A DNA stretch of 64,000 nt, from contig CAZREW010000013.1 in NCBI GenBank assembly GCA_964599375.1, positions 18,212-82,211 of the forward strand. Reading direction: 5' to 3'. Source of the DNA: JAUWCL01 sp964599375 (lineage in GTDB: Bacteria > Krumholzibacteriota > Krumholzibacteriia > Krumholzibacteriales > Krumholzibacteriaceae). A model generated the notes under the pieces. The model made no database searches. It saw only the letters and a program-made list of their open reading frames with translations, and was not told where the DNA came from. This document shows positions 43,518 through 53,492 of the stretch, piece by piece. Every line of letters starts with the position of its first letter. Position 1 is the stretch's first letter. The position numbers and the translations under genes are program-made.

Positions 43518-44675
43518 ATGGATACGATCAATATGAGATTTGTTCTGATCCTGGTCCTGGCTTTCGCGGTCTTGATCTTCTCCCTGGTCGTCCTCCTGCA
43601 GAGGAGAAAAAGGAGCGCAGCCAGGCGCAGCAGGTATATCGATGCCCTCTACGCTCTGATCAGCGGAAAGAAGGAAGAAGCCTACTCCCTTCTGGCGTCT
43701 GCCGTACGTAACGGCGAGGACGCTGTCGACGCGTATATTCAGCTGGGAGACCTGATGCGCGAGAGAGGGCAGGCGGATAAAGCGCTCCAGCTGCACCGCG
43801 GCCTGACAGTCAGGTCCGGCCTCAGTTTCGATGACGAGAAAGCCATTCAGCTTTCGATCGCGGAGGACCTGGCGGCACTTGGCAGGACGGACAGGGCCGT
43901 GACGGCGCTCGAAACCGTGCGCAGGAAGCGAAAAGACGCGGATGTGCTTTCCGCTCTGCACAGGCTTTACCATGCCCAGGGCGATTTTGAGAGCGCCTAC
44001 GGCGCCATGAAAGAACTCTCCCGTATGGAAGGTTCGATCACGCCTCGCATGAGAGCGTCCTACCTTACGGCGATAGCGTTCTCCCTTATGGAAGCGGGCG
44101 ATGACGATGAAGCGGGCAAATACCTCGATAAGGCGAGAAAGGAAGACCCGGATTGTCCCGGCGCGCTGTATCTTAGCGCCAGCCTCGCCATGGACAAGGG
44201 CAACCTCGACAAGGCCGTCCGCATGTGGGAAAAACTGCTGATGCTCGAAATGGGATATTTCCCAGAAGTCGCCGCCCTGCTTGAGAAGGCACTGTTCGAA
44301 TCAGGAAGGTTCGACGAACTAGAGGGGATCTTGTCGAGGCTGCTCCAGAAATATCCATCTGATCCGCTTCTCCTGTCTTCTCTTGCCCGTTTCTACGCCA
44401 AGAAGGGCGAGATATTACGAGGTATAGACCTTCTTGAAGGAGAAGGAGAGAGGGTCTCCAGAAATAAAAACCTCACAGTCTCCCTTGCTTCGCTGTATAT
44501 CAAGAGCGGAAGGACCGACGAAGGACTCAGCGTGCTTGAAGAGAATGACAGAGTGCCTACAGCGTCTGGCACGTGGAGATGTGGAAGCTGCGGGGAGGCA
44601 TACGGGACCAGCCTTGGATTCTGCAGAGCCTGCTGCAGTTTCGATTCCATAAAAAAAGATGAGATTATCCAGTAA
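43518..44675 (+). CDS. lapB: Lipopolysaccharide assembly protein B-like TPR protein
   Basis: A 385-residue LapB/YciM-like protein: one N-terminal membrane helix (about 6-25), then TPR repeats, and a C-terminal rubredoxin-like metal site WRCGSCGEAYGTS...CRACCS (two Cys-X2-Cys pairs). In E. coli this protein regulates LpxC proteolysis by FtsH with LapA. Both the rubredoxin-type tail and the adjacent lapA support the assignment. ATG 43518 follows GGGGAGC. Its end overlaps the next gene by 17 bases. Confidence 0.85.
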   Translation: MDTINMRFVLILVLAFAVLIFSLVVLLQRRKRSAARRSRYIDALYALISGKKEEAYSLLASAVRNGEDAVDAYIQLGDLMRERGQADKALQLHRGLTVRSGLSFDDEKAIQLSIAEDLAALGRTDRAVTALETVRRKRKDADVLSALHRLYHAQGDFESAYGAMKELSRMEGSITPRMRASYLTAIAFSLMEAGDDDEAGKYLDKARKEDPDCPGALYLSASLAMDKGNLDKAVRMWEKLLMLEMGYFPEVAALLEKALFESGRFDELEGILSRLLQKYPSDPLLLSSLARFYAKKGEILRGIDLLEGEGERVSRNKNLTVSLASLYIKSGRTDEGLSVLEENDRVPTASGTWRCGSCGEAYGTSLGFCRACCSFDSIKKDEIIQ

Positions 44676-45720
44676 GGCATTTATGATCGCAGCCGCAATG
44701 GCGGCCATGCCGGTGTTATCCCCCGAGGATGCTGGAGGGGCAGGACTGAGGTCTGTCAGAGGCCAGTTCAACCGCAAGGAATACGGGAAGGCGGAAAAGA
44801 GCCTCATGGAGGAACTGCCGGGAATGCGTGGAAGGACACGTGACCAGGCGATGCTCCTTCTCGCTGAACTGAAAACGGATACAGGAGGCGCCACTTCGGC
44901 GCTTGAAGAAGTCATGAGGACTGGCGATGAGCGGGAAGCCCTTGTAGCACGCGTAGAGCTGGCAAAGATATACTACTCTACCGGTGAGTACGACCAGGCC
45001 GTAAGTCTGCTCGAAGGAATAAGGGCCGAGGGCAGGGGCGGGGACAAATATGAGGCGGTCTATTTCAGAGGACTCGCCAGGAAACAGCTCGGAGATCTCG
45101 AGGGAGCCAGGAGGGACTTCGGGCAGATCGACAGAGGAGACTACCTGCACTGGAGCTATATCGCGCTTGCCGAGCTGGATATCCGTTCAGGCAGGATAAA
45201 CGACGCCGTGGACAGGTACGAGACTATCGCCGCCGCCTATTCCAGCCCGATCGCCGGGTTCCGCCTGGGCGAATGTTACGAGATGACCGGAGAAAGAGAA
45301 AAAGCCCTGCAGACGTACAGGAACGTCGAGAGGAACTTCCCGGCCTCACCCGAGGCGCCTAAGGCCAGAGAAAAGGTCCTGATGATAGACTCCGCGCTTA
45401 ATCGCACGGGGCCTGAACCGAAGGTGAAGGGGGGTGAAGGGGGAGAGACGGTTTCATCAGGGATGGCTTCGCAGGCCGACGGTTCGCAAGGGTATACACT
45501 TCAGTTCGGCGCGTTCAGCGAGAAAAAGAATGCTCATGCGTTCATCTCCGATCTCAACTCGATGATAGATGATCTGCACATTGAGGTTGCTGAGAGCGGT
45601 GGACACCTCTGGTACAGGGTCCGTGCCGGAAAATACCGCTCGCGCGAGGAGGCGGAAGAAGCGGCCATCAAGGTCATGGAACGCACCGGGTATTCCAGCA
45701 AGGTCCTCCCTGTCGAATAG
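44659..45720 (+). CDS. Periplasmic TPR protein with SPOR domain
   Basis: A 353-residue exported protein. It has a signal peptide-like start (residues 1 to about 28, ending near DAGGAG), TPR-type helices (about 30-240, such as VELAKIYYSTGEYDQAVSLL and GFRLGECYEMTGEREKALQT), a linker, and a C-terminal SPOR domain (about 275-350: YTLQFGAFSEKKNAHAFI, GGHLWYRVRAGKYRSREEAE). SPOR domains bind denuded peptidoglycan at the division septum, so a cell-division or envelope role is likely. It overlaps lapB and ends directly before mutS. Confidence 0.82.
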   Translation: MRLSSKAFMIAAAMAAMPVLSPEDAGGAGLRSVRGQFNRKEYGKAEKSLMEELPGMRGRTRDQAMLLLAELKTDTGGATSALEEVMRTGDEREALVARVELAKIYYSTGEYDQAVSLLEGIRAEGRGGDKYEAVYFRGLARKQLGDLEGARRDFGQIDRGDYLHWSYIALAELDIRSGRINDAVDRYETIAAAYSSPIAGFRLGECYEMTGEREKALQTYRNVERNFPASPEAPKAREKVLMIDSALNRTGPEPKVKGGEGGETVSSGMASQADGSQGYTLQFGAFSEKKNAHAFISDLNSMIDDLHIEVAESGGHLWYRVRAGKYRSREEAEEAAIKVMERTGYSSKVLPVE

Positions 45721-48309
45721 ATGCCCCCATCAAGGCTTACACCGCTGATGTCCCAGTACAGGGAGATCAAGGACCGTTATGGTGACGGTATCCTCTTCTT
45801 TCAGGTCGGAGATTTCTATGAGACTTTCTACGATGACGCGCGCGAGGTCTCCAGGATCCTTAACATAGCCCTTACATCGAGAGACAAGAAGAATCCCATC
45901 CCGCTTGCAGGAGTGCCAGTCCACGCTGCGGACGCGTATATAAGCCGCCTCCTGTCCGCGGGCAAGAAGGTCGTCGTCTGCGATCAGATCGAGAAACCGG
46001 GCGAGGGCAGGAATGTCGTGCGCAGGCAGGTTACAGATGTAATCACCCCTGGGACGTCACTTTCTCCCGCAATGCTCGCGGAGAACGAGAACAACTTCAT
46101 ACTTTCAGTCAAATCTGGCGATGGCCGGATCGGCTTCGCTTTCATGGATCTTTCCACAGGAGAGTTCAGCGCCGGAACTGACGTGCCCGAGTCAGTCGAG
46201 AGCATGATCGCCGGCCTTCCGGTCCGCGAAGCTATCGCTCCTGAAGGTTCGACCTCGGCATCCGAGTTCATCCGGGGGCTGTTCCCTGGTTGCCCGATCG
46301 ATACGCCGCCGGGTTTCGAATTCTCTGAGACGGAGGCGAGGCGGGCGCTGACCGGTCACTTCGGTGTCCCGGACCTGACATGCTTCGGACTGGAACAGGA
46401 ACCGCTGGGCCTTTCTGCCTCGGGCGCCCTCCTCACGCATGTGAAACAGCTGCGCAGGAGTGGACTGGAGCACGTGACTTCGATACGGCGGATAGTTTCG
46501 ATGGACACGCTGTTTCTCGACCAGGAGACGCTGCGGAACCTCGAGCTGTTCGAACCGCTGCGCGGTAACACAGACGAAACGACACTCATACATCATATCG
46601 ACAGGACCAGGACCGCAGCCGGGGGAAGAGAGCTGCGCGATTGGCTCATGAGACCATCAAGAGATTTGCATGTGATCGAGGAGAGGCTTGACTCCATCGA
46701 GGCGTTCACGGACAGCAAATCATCTCTCATGCGCTTGCGAGGCGCTCTCACCGGGATGCCAGACATCGAAAGGATACTCTCCAGAATCGTGACGGGAAAG
46801 GCTTTCCCCAGGGAGCTTCTGTCACTGGCTTCGGCTCTAGAAAGAATGCCCGGTATAGCCGCTCTCTGCGGGACCATCAGCGCCGATGCGGTGAAAATGG
46901 CAGTTGAGGAAATGACCACTCATATCGAGGCTTCCGGGCTTATCGAGAGAAGCATCGAACCTGACTGCCCCGCCCACATGAGAGACGGCGGGTTTATCCG
47001 CCGCGGATTCGACCCCGATCTGGACTGCCTGATAGACGATTCCGAGGGCGGAAAGAGCTGGATCGCCTCTCTTCAGGAAACGGAGAGGGAACGCACGGGA
47101 ATACCGACGCTCAAGGTAGGATACAACAAGGTGTTCGGCTACTATATCGAGGTCTCCCGGATCCACCAGGACAAGGTGCCCGATGACTATACTGCGAAAC
47201 AGACGCTTGTGAACTCACAGCGATACATCACGGGCGCACTGAAAGAACGGGAAAACATGATCCTCACCGCTGAATCGCGAAGGATCGAGATGGAACGCGC
47301 GATCTTTTCCCGGATATGCGCCGATATCGCGGCGGAAAGCGCGAGCCTGAAAAATATCGCCTCCGCTGTCGCTCGCGTGGACACCCTCTCTTCGCTGGCG
47401 GATCTGGCCCTTGAAAAGGATTACTGCCGGCCGGTGATGGACGGCTCTGTGGATCTCGTCATAACAGGCGGGAGGCATCCCGTAGTAGAAAGCCTGTCCG
47501 GAACGAATTTCATACCGAACGATCTCATACTGAGGCCTGAAGAGAGGCAGCTCCTCATAATCACCGGTCCCAATATGGGCGGGAAATCCACATACATAAG
47601 GCAGGCGGCGCTTATATCGATCATGGCGCATATGGGCGGCTTTGTCCCGGCGGCAAGGGCCGAAATAGGGGTTATGGACCGGATATTCACCAGGGTCGGC
47701 TCCAGCGACAATCTCGCGAGGGGCCAGAGCACATTCCTCGTCGAGATGGCGGAGACCGCGCGTATTCTTCATGGCTGCACATCGAGGAGTCTGGTCCTTC
47801 TCGACGAGATCGGTCGGGGCACAAGTACGCTCGACGGCCTCAGCATAGCATGGGCGGTCACCGAGTTCCTGGTCGAGGAGGAGGGAAGGCGGCCGAAGAC
47901 CCTCTTCGCCACCCATTACCATGAGCTCACCGATCTTGCCGACAGGTTCGTGCGGATCCATAATGTAAGGATCGCCGTCAAGGAATGGGGGGATACTATC
48001 GTATTCCTTTATCATGTCGAGGAGGGAAAGAGCGACAAGAGCTATGGTATACATGTAGCTCGACTTGCGGGACTTCCTTCGAGTGTTGTGTCAAGAGCCT
48101 CTGAAATCCTGCAGATGCTTGAAAAGGACACATCGGGGCCTGATACATCGTCGATTTCCCTCGAGAGGCAGATGAGCCTTTTTGATACTGGCGACGAGGT
48201 GCGCGATAGGCTTAACTCGTTGGTAACAGATAATATGACTCCTATTCAGGCCCTCGAATTCCTGGCCGGGCTCAAGGACATCCTGTCGAAGGGCCTGGAT
48301 AAGGGCTGA
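45721..48309 (+). CDS. mutS: DNA mismatch repair protein MutS
   Basis: MutS recognises mismatches and starts repair with MutL. The 862-residue protein has the N-terminal mismatch-binding motif VGDFYETFYDDA (the Phe-x-Glu wedge), core and clamp domains, and the C-terminal ATPase with Walker A GPNMGGKSTYIRQ and Walker B LLDEIGRGTSTLDGLS. The ATG directly follows the previous TAG with no clear Shine-Dalgarno; ATG 45748 is an alternative. mutL lies one gene downstream. Confidence 0.97.
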   Translation: MPPSRLTPLMSQYREIKDRYGDGILFFQVGDFYETFYDDAREVSRILNIALTSRDKKNPIPLAGVPVHAADAYISRLLSAGKKVVVCDQIEKPGEGRNVVRRQVTDVITPGTSLSPAMLAENENNFILSVKSGDGRIGFAFMDLSTGEFSAGTDVPESVESMIAGLPVREAIAPEGSTSASEFIRGLFPGCPIDTPPGFEFSETEARRALTGHFGVPDLTCFGLEQEPLGLSASGALLTHVKQLRRSGLEHVTSIRRIVSMDTLFLDQETLRNLELFEPLRGNTDETTLIHHIDRTRTAAGGRELRDWLMRPSRDLHVIEERLDSIEAFTDSKSSLMRLRGALTGMPDIERILSRIVTGKAFPRELLSLASALERMPGIAALCGTISADAVKMAVEEMTTHIEASGLIERSIEPDCPAHMRDGGFIRRGFDPDLDCLIDDSEGGKSWIASLQETERERTGIPTLKVGYNKVFGYYIEVSRIHQDKVPDDYTAKQTLVNSQRYITGALKERENMILTAESRRIEMERAIFSRICADIAAESASLKNIASAVARVDTLSSLADLALEKDYCRPVMDGSVDLVITGGRHPVVESLSGTNFIPNDLILRPEERQLLIITGPNMGGKSTYIRQAALISIMAHMGGFVPAARAEIGVMDRIFTRVGSSDNLARGQSTFLVEMAETARILHGCTSRSLVLLDEIGRGTSTLDGLSIAWAVTEFLVEEEGRRPKTLFATHYHELTDLADRFVRIHNVRIAVKEWGDTIVFLYHVEEGKSDKSYGIHVARLAGLPSSVVSRASEILQMLEKDTSGPDTSSISLERQMSLFDTGDEVRDRLNSLVTDNMTPIQALEFLAGLKDILSKGLDKG

Positions 48310-48382
48310 ATGGCCCCTTTCTTGCTCATTTATCCCGACGGAATACCGCATTCCAGGGTTCATTCCGAAGGGAAAAGTGAAG

Positions 48383-50659
48383 ATGGCTAAGATCGCCATT
48401 CTTGGCGGCGGCGAGGACGAGCTCAACATCCTCAGCGAATATCACAGAGACCCGGGATTCGAGATCCTGGGGATCTATGACCGCGATCCCAGGGCTGTAG
48501 CCATGGAGGTCGCCGAGATAATCGGCGTCCACGTCTTCACCGACAGGTCCTTTCTTAAAGCATTCGAAAAAGCCGATTATGTCGTCGTCTCGGGAAAGAG
48601 TGGTGTCTATAGCTCTGAACTCGGGATGCTGTCCCAGGCGGGGGTAAGGATACTCAATCCATCGGAAGCCGCTTCCAGCATGGCTGACAGCGCCACTGCA
48701 GGCGAGATCAAGATGCCCGAAAAGCCTCCCTGGCCGAGGCACCTGGAACAGGCGCTCCAGTATATCAACAGGATCACTGACCGTGACCGTCTTCTGAAAT
48801 GGCTCCTCGAGATTTCCGTACGGGCGGTCGAAGCATCGACAGGCTCGATCATGCTCCACTCCGAAAATGCCGGAGAGCTTTATATAGGCTACGCGATGGG
48901 TCTCAGCGACGAAGTTGTATCGAGCACGAGACAGAAGATCGGTTCCGGGATTGCCGGCAAGGTGGCTGAGAGCAGAGGGGCTATGCTCGTTCATGACCTC
49001 GTCGAGAACCCGCTTTATAGAAACGGCAGGGAGAGGGAGGATATCAGCAGCTCGGTGTCCGCTCCGTTGTTGTCGGGCAACTCGCTGATCGGAGTCCTCA
49101 ATGTGTCGACCAGTGAAGGGGAGCGCCGTCTGGACGAGAATGATCGCGACACGATAGACCTTCTGGCTTCGAAGATCGCCCCGATCCTGGCCCAGCATCT
49201 GAGGATCGACACGGAGAAGATACGCGAAACGGAATTCAAGATAAGGAACTATATCGAATCCCTGTTCCAGAGGGACATCGATTTCCACGATAAGTTCCTG
49301 TTCCTCTGTCGCGCGCTGGCGGAGATACTCTCGGCAGACACGGTAACGATCTACACGGCGACCGATGAGGGCGACTGGCTCATACTTGGAGGAAGCGACC
49401 AGCAGGTCCAGGACGGTGGCAGGGCACCGCGCATACACTGCATAAAGGGAAGTCTCGCCCGCTCTTATATGAACAGGGAAGAAGTCATGATGACCGAGGC
49501 CGACCACGATGCCGGCCTCAGGATCTCCGGCCGCAGGGATGCTCTGACTTCGATATACTTGCCCCTCGAGCATGAGGACCCTCTTGGTGTCGCGCTCTTC
49601 GAGTTCTCCAGCCTCGATTCACTGGAAAGCTTTATCAAGATCAAGGACGTATTGAGGTTCCAGCTCGGCTTCTTCGTATACACCCAGCTAAGAGAGCTCC
49701 GGCAGGCTCGTAAGATGATCAGCCTCGAGGAGCTCTCCAGCCTCACTCCAGCGCTGATGGGTACTTCCGGACTTGTGGACAAGATCAAGATGCTGCCGGG
49801 ACTGATCTCTCCGATAATCGGCGCGAGCAGAGGCAGTTTCCATTACATCAGCTCCAGAAAAGAAGAAACCGCCTACCATGCTTTTCCGGAGGACGAAAAG
49901 GAACGGGCTTTCCTTAGGTCTACTGACGAGCAGATGCTGATGCGAGTCCTGGAGAAGGGCAAACCTGAGTGTATAAGTTTCCTCTCAAGGAATATCGGAA
50001 CGTACGATAGCCCACCGCCATACAGGTCATTAGTGAACTATCCCTTCATCGGCGGAAAGGATTTCGAGGCATACTACATAGGATACGACCGCGTTCCAGG
50101 ATCACCTCTCGACCCGTCTATCTTCGGTACTCATGAGCTTGAACTCCTCTCCAGGATATCGGAGATAGTGCTGCCGATCCTCCACGAAAGCGGGACTGGG
50201 AAGAGGGAAAGCAAAGCGGCATCGTTTGACGACCTTCTGCGCTCCAACCAGAAGATCCTGCTCGAAAGGATAAACGAGGAGATCGAGCGTGCCGAAAGGT
50301 ATCACCACGGCTTCATAGTCACACTTTACAAGATCATCGGGCTCAAAGAGATCCTCAAGACAGACTACAATTCGACCCTCGAGCTTATCAACGAATTGAG
50401 TATCGGAGTACGCAAGCAGGTGAGAAAGACCGATTATTTCTCTTGGATCGAACCCGACATCTTCGCGGTGATCTCCCTGGAGAGCCATCAGCGGATCGAG
50501 TACCTCGAGAGGCGCCTCCTTGATTTCATAACGACGGTACTGAAAAGGAGGAAAATGTTCGTCGAGGAAAGAGTGTACCCATCCAGCTCTTTCGCTGTGT
50601 TCCCCGGAGGAGCCGAGACATCCGCCGAACTCATCACCGAGGCGAAAAACCGGTTCTGA
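48383..50659 (+). CDS. Rossmann / GAF / degenerate GGDEF signalling protein
   Basis: A 758-residue soluble protein. Residues 1 to about 105 look like a Rossmann fold (MAKIAILGGGEDELNILSEY, then alternating strands and helices). Residues about 125-275 are a clear GAF domain (ASTGSIMLHSENAGELYIGY, IGSGIAGKVAESRGAMLVHD). A second GAF-like part covers about 295-420 and a weaker one about 440-600. The last 130 residues (about 625-758) resemble a GGDEF fold, but the active site reads KTDYFSWIEPDIFAVISLES instead of RxGGDEF, so cyclase activity is unlikely. It sits between mutS and mutL. ATG 48383 or GTG 48377 starts it. I know no named homologue; a ligand-sensing regulator is inferred. Confidence 0.8.
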   Translation: MAKIAILGGGEDELNILSEYHRDPGFEILGIYDRDPRAVAMEVAEIIGVHVFTDRSFLKAFEKADYVVVSGKSGVYSSELGMLSQAGVRILNPSEAASSMADSATAGEIKMPEKPPWPRHLEQALQYINRITDRDRLLKWLLEISVRAVEASTGSIMLHSENAGELYIGYAMGLSDEVVSSTRQKIGSGIAGKVAESRGAMLVHDLVENPLYRNGREREDISSSVSAPLLSGNSLIGVLNVSTSEGERRLDENDRDTIDLLASKIAPILAQHLRIDTEKIRETEFKIRNYIESLFQRDIDFHDKFLFLCRALAEILSADTVTIYTATDEGDWLILGGSDQQVQDGGRAPRIHCIKGSLARSYMNREEVMMTEADHDAGLRISGRRDALTSIYLPLEHEDPLGVALFEFSSLDSLESFIKIKDVLRFQLGFFVYTQLRELRQARKMISLEELSSLTPALMGTSGLVDKIKMLPGLISPIIGASRGSFHYISSRKEETAYHAFPEDEKERAFLRSTDEQMLMRVLEKGKPECISFLSRNIGTYDSPPPYRSLVNYPFIGGKDFEAYYIGYDRVPGSPLDPSIFGTHELELLSRISEIVLPILHESGTGKRESKAASFDDLLRSNQKILLERINEEIERAERYHHGFIVTLYKIIGLKEILKTDYNSTLELINELSIGVRKQVRKTDYFSWIEPDIFAVISLESHQRIEYLERRLLDFITTVLKRRKMFVEERVYPSSSFAVFPGGAETSAELITEAKNRF

Positions 50660-50687
50660 GACTCCCTCCCAGAGGCCTCATTCTCCG

Positions 50688-50717
50688 TTGCCATCAGATA
50701 AAATACTGTGCTATCTT
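50688..50717 (+). promoter_or_regulatory. Putative mutL promoter
   Basis: TTGCCA (5 of 6) and TATCTT (4 of 6) are separated by 18 bases in the 134-base gap between the GAF protein and mutL. The predicted start near 50724 would give a leader of about 70 bases. Confidence 0.4.
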
Positions 50718-50793
50718 CACTTCTCGGATGGTCCCCATTAAGGGCGCCTGATCCGCAATATGGTCTTAAAAGCTTTAATGACATGGTGTTGAT

Positions 50794-52542
50794 GTGGCCC
50801 GGATACAGAAACTCGCTCCCGAGACCACGGGAAAGATAGCTGCCGGCGAGGTCGTCGAGAGACCTTTCAATGTCGTAAAGGAACTCGTCGAGAACGCTCT
50901 GGACGCCTCCGCCACCAGGATCGTCCTTGAGATAGAAGGAGGAGGAAAGCGCTCGATCAGGATCGACGACGACGGGACAGGAATCGCTGCCGGGGATATA
51001 CCGATGGCTGTCGAAAACTACTCCACCAGCAAGATATCGAAGATCGAGGATATATTCAGGGTACGCTCACTCGGGTTCAGGGGTGAGGCTCTTGCGAGCA
51101 TCAACGCTGTTTCCAGGATGACTATCCGGTCCATGGAAGAAGGAATGGAAGTCGGACGGGAGGTCCGCTGGGCAGGAGGGGAACAGCGAGAGGACCGTCC
51201 GCTCGTACGGAAGGTCGGTACGGAGATAATCGTAGAGGACCTTTTCTTCAATCTTCCCGCGAGAAGGAAATTTCTTTCGTCGGATGCTTCCGAGACACGA
51301 AGGATCGTCTCTGCCATACAGGGGTTTGCGCTCGCATGGCCGGGTACAGCCTTCGTGATGAGAAGCAACGGCAGGGAGTTGCTTTCCTTTCCAGCTGGCA
51401 CTCTCGAAGAGCGTGTTGAGATGGTCCTCGGTCCTTCAGTATTTCCTCACTTGAAACCTTTCAGCAAGTCGGACGGCAGTCTCGAGGTAAGCGGATACGT
51501 ATCGATGCCCTCGCTGACAAAGGGAAACCGTTCCTCACAGTTCATGTTCGTCAACGGCAGGTATGTCAGGGACAAGCTTATCGGGCACGCCGTCCGTCAA
51601 GCGTATCAGTCAATAATACCAGGTGACAGATTCCCGGTCGTGGTCCTGATGCTCGAGACACCTCCCGAGATGCTGGACGTGAACGTGCATCCTTCCAAGG
51701 CCGAAGTGCGTTTCGAAAACGAGAGAGATGTCCACCGGCTCGTATCCTCGGCGGTCAGAGAGGCTCTCGAGGACAGGACAATATCGTTCAGGGACAAGGT
51801 CGAATCGGTATACAGATCGATCTTTCCAGAAGACAATTCTTCCGACACACCTGCGGGAAAAGACCCTCAGGGCATATCCAGGACGGCCGAGCCGGGCCGG
51901 TCGGACTGGCTCTTTCAGGAATCGCCACGGCCGCTCTTCGAAAAGGATGGCGGCGGGGCACATGGGCAGACATCGACCGGTCTCTACTGGCAGCTCCACG
52001 ACAGTTACATAATGATCGAGATCAGGGGCGGTATGGTGATAATCGATCAGCATGCCGCGCATGAGAGGATCCTGTACGACAAGGCAAGACGCAACCTGGA
52101 AGGAGAGAAGGCGATCGTCCAATCCCTTCTCTTCCCGGCGACCATAGAGCTCTCTCCCGATGAGTATGACAGTTTCGAGAAGATCGTCGATACTCTGCCC
52201 GGCCTCGGTTTCGAGGCAGAACCTTTCGGGATGAGGACCATCATCGTACGCGGTATACCGGCGGGAGTAAGAAACTGGGATGACGGGCGACTGCTTCGCA
52301 CCATCCTTGCAGATCTCGGACGTGGCCTCCCGGCCACAGATTCGATACTGAGGTCATTCGCCTGCCATTCAGCTGTGCGGGCGGGCGAGCGGCTGACTCT
52401 CGAGGAGATGGAAAGCCTGACCGATCAGCTCTTCGCGACAGAATTCCCTTTTACCTGTCCCCATGGAAGACCGACGATGCTTCGTGTCGAGATGCGTGAA
52501 CTCGAGAAGAGATTTCAGCGTACCCCCGGAACGGAGGGGTAG
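50794..52542 (+). CDS. mutL: DNA mismatch repair protein MutL
   Basis: MutL couples MutS to strand removal. The 582-residue protein has the GHKL ATPase motifs: ELVENALDASATRI, DDGTGI and SLGFRGEALASI. The C-terminal domain keeps endonuclease-type signatures: DQHAAHERILYD (the usual DQHAX2EX4E with Asp in the last place), ACHSAVRAG, CPHGRPT and FQR near the end. It is therefore probably the nicking type found in bacteria lacking MutH. GTG start; the Shine-Dalgarno is weak. miaA begins on the base after its stop. Confidence 0.95.
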   Translation: MARIQKLAPETTGKIAAGEVVERPFNVVKELVENALDASATRIVLEIEGGGKRSIRIDDDGTGIAAGDIPMAVENYSTSKISKIEDIFRVRSLGFRGEALASINAVSRMTIRSMEEGMEVGREVRWAGGEQREDRPLVRKVGTEIIVEDLFFNLPARRKFLSSDASETRRIVSAIQGFALAWPGTAFVMRSNGRELLSFPAGTLEERVEMVLGPSVFPHLKPFSKSDGSLEVSGYVSMPSLTKGNRSSQFMFVNGRYVRDKLIGHAVRQAYQSIIPGDRFPVVVLMLETPPEMLDVNVHPSKAEVRFENERDVHRLVSSAVREALEDRTISFRDKVESVYRSIFPEDNSSDTPAGKDPQGISRTAEPGRSDWLFQESPRPLFEKDGGGAHGQTSTGLYWQLHDSYIMIEIRGGMVIIDQHAAHERILYDKARRNLEGEKAIVQSLLFPATIELSPDEYDSFEKIVDTLPGLGFEAEPFGMRTIIVRGIPAGVRNWDDGRLLRTILADLGRGLPATDSILRSFACHSAVRAGERLTLEEMESLTDQLFATEFPFTCPHGRPTMLRVEMRELEKRFQRTPGTEG

Positions 52543-53466
52543 ATGAAGGGCATTGTAATAGTCGGGCCCACGGCCGTGGGAAAGAGCTCCCTCGGGATGA
52601 GACTCGCCGAGAAGATCGGAGGCGAGATAGTCTCGATAGACTCCAGACAGATATATCGCGGGCTGGACATCGGCACCGCAAAGCCTACCAGCGAAGAACA
52701 GGCGCGCGTAAAGCATCACTGCATCGATATCCTTGACATAACGGAAAAGAGCAACGCAGGCTGGTTCACGGATCGAGCTCATGAGGCAATGGAAAAGATC
52801 AGAGGAGCGGGAAAGATCCCTTTGCTGGTCGGTGGTTCCGGCCTCTATCTTCGCTCCGTTACGCGAGGCCTGTTCGATGTCGAGCTCGACCCCTCCGAAA
52901 GGGAGGGATTCGAGAAGGGAATCGAAGGCATAGCCACCGAAGAACTTTATTCCAGGCTTCGGTCCTCAGACCAGGGCAGCGTAAGCAGGATACATGAGAA
53001 CGACAGGTACAGGATCGTCAGGGCCCTGGAGGTCCTCGAACTGACAGGGATAAGCCTTAGCGACCACTTCCGCAGGCAGAGAGAAGACGGTTCAGCCGGG
53101 ATGGCCGGCCTCGTCTGGATCGGCCTGGATATGGACAGGGAGCAGCTCAGGGCACGTATAGCCCGGCGGACCGAGGAGATGTACAAAGCGGGCTGGCCTG
53201 AAGAAGTATCGAGTATCCTCTCCCGTGGAGCCGATCCTTCATGTCCGGGGCTTCAGGCACTCGGATATCCTGAAACCGTCCGCTTCGTAAGGGGAGATGT
53301 GGACGTCCGTTCAGCGACCGGAAGAATTGCTCTTTTGACAGGGCAGTACGCCAAGCGGCAGATGACATGGTTCCGCAAGGAGCCGGAAGTGAAGTGGCTG
53401 GATGCCGAGCAGGAAGACCTGCTTGGTACGGCCCTCAACGTGCTTGACAGAGGCCATGGCACCTGA
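52543..53466 (+). CDS. miaA: tRNA dimethylallyltransferase
   Basis: MiaA adds a dimethylallyl group to A37 of UNN-reading tRNAs, the substrate of MiaB. The 307-residue protein has the P-loop GPTAVGKSSLGMRLAEK, SIDSRQIYRGLDIGTAKP, VGGSGLYLRSVTRGL and the C-terminal AKRQMTWFRKE. The mutL-miaA order is the usual one in many bacteria. The tRNA-Gly gene starts 26 bases downstream and may be on the same transcript. Confidence 0.96.
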   Translation: MKGIVIVGPTAVGKSSLGMRLAEKIGGEIVSIDSRQIYRGLDIGTAKPTSEEQARVKHHCIDILDITEKSNAGWFTDRAHEAMEKIRGAGKIPLLVGGSGLYLRSVTRGLFDVELDPSEREGFEKGIEGIATEELYSRLRSSDQGSVSRIHENDRYRIVRALEVLELTGISLSDHFRRQREDGSAGMAGLVWIGLDMDREQLRARIARRTEEMYKAGWPEEVSSILSRGADPSCPGLQALGYPETVRFVRGDVDVRSATGRIALLTGQYAKRQMTWFRKEPEVKWLDAEQEDLLGTALNVLDRGHGT

Positions 53467-53492
53467 TAACTTCGAGGAAACCGGAATTGTAT

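Noticed and set aside
48326..49573. Minus-strand open frame (about 415 codons) opposite the GAF protein
   Set aside because: The plus-strand frame shows clear GAF motifs and good spacing to neighbours; the antisense product is of odd composition with no recognisable domain.
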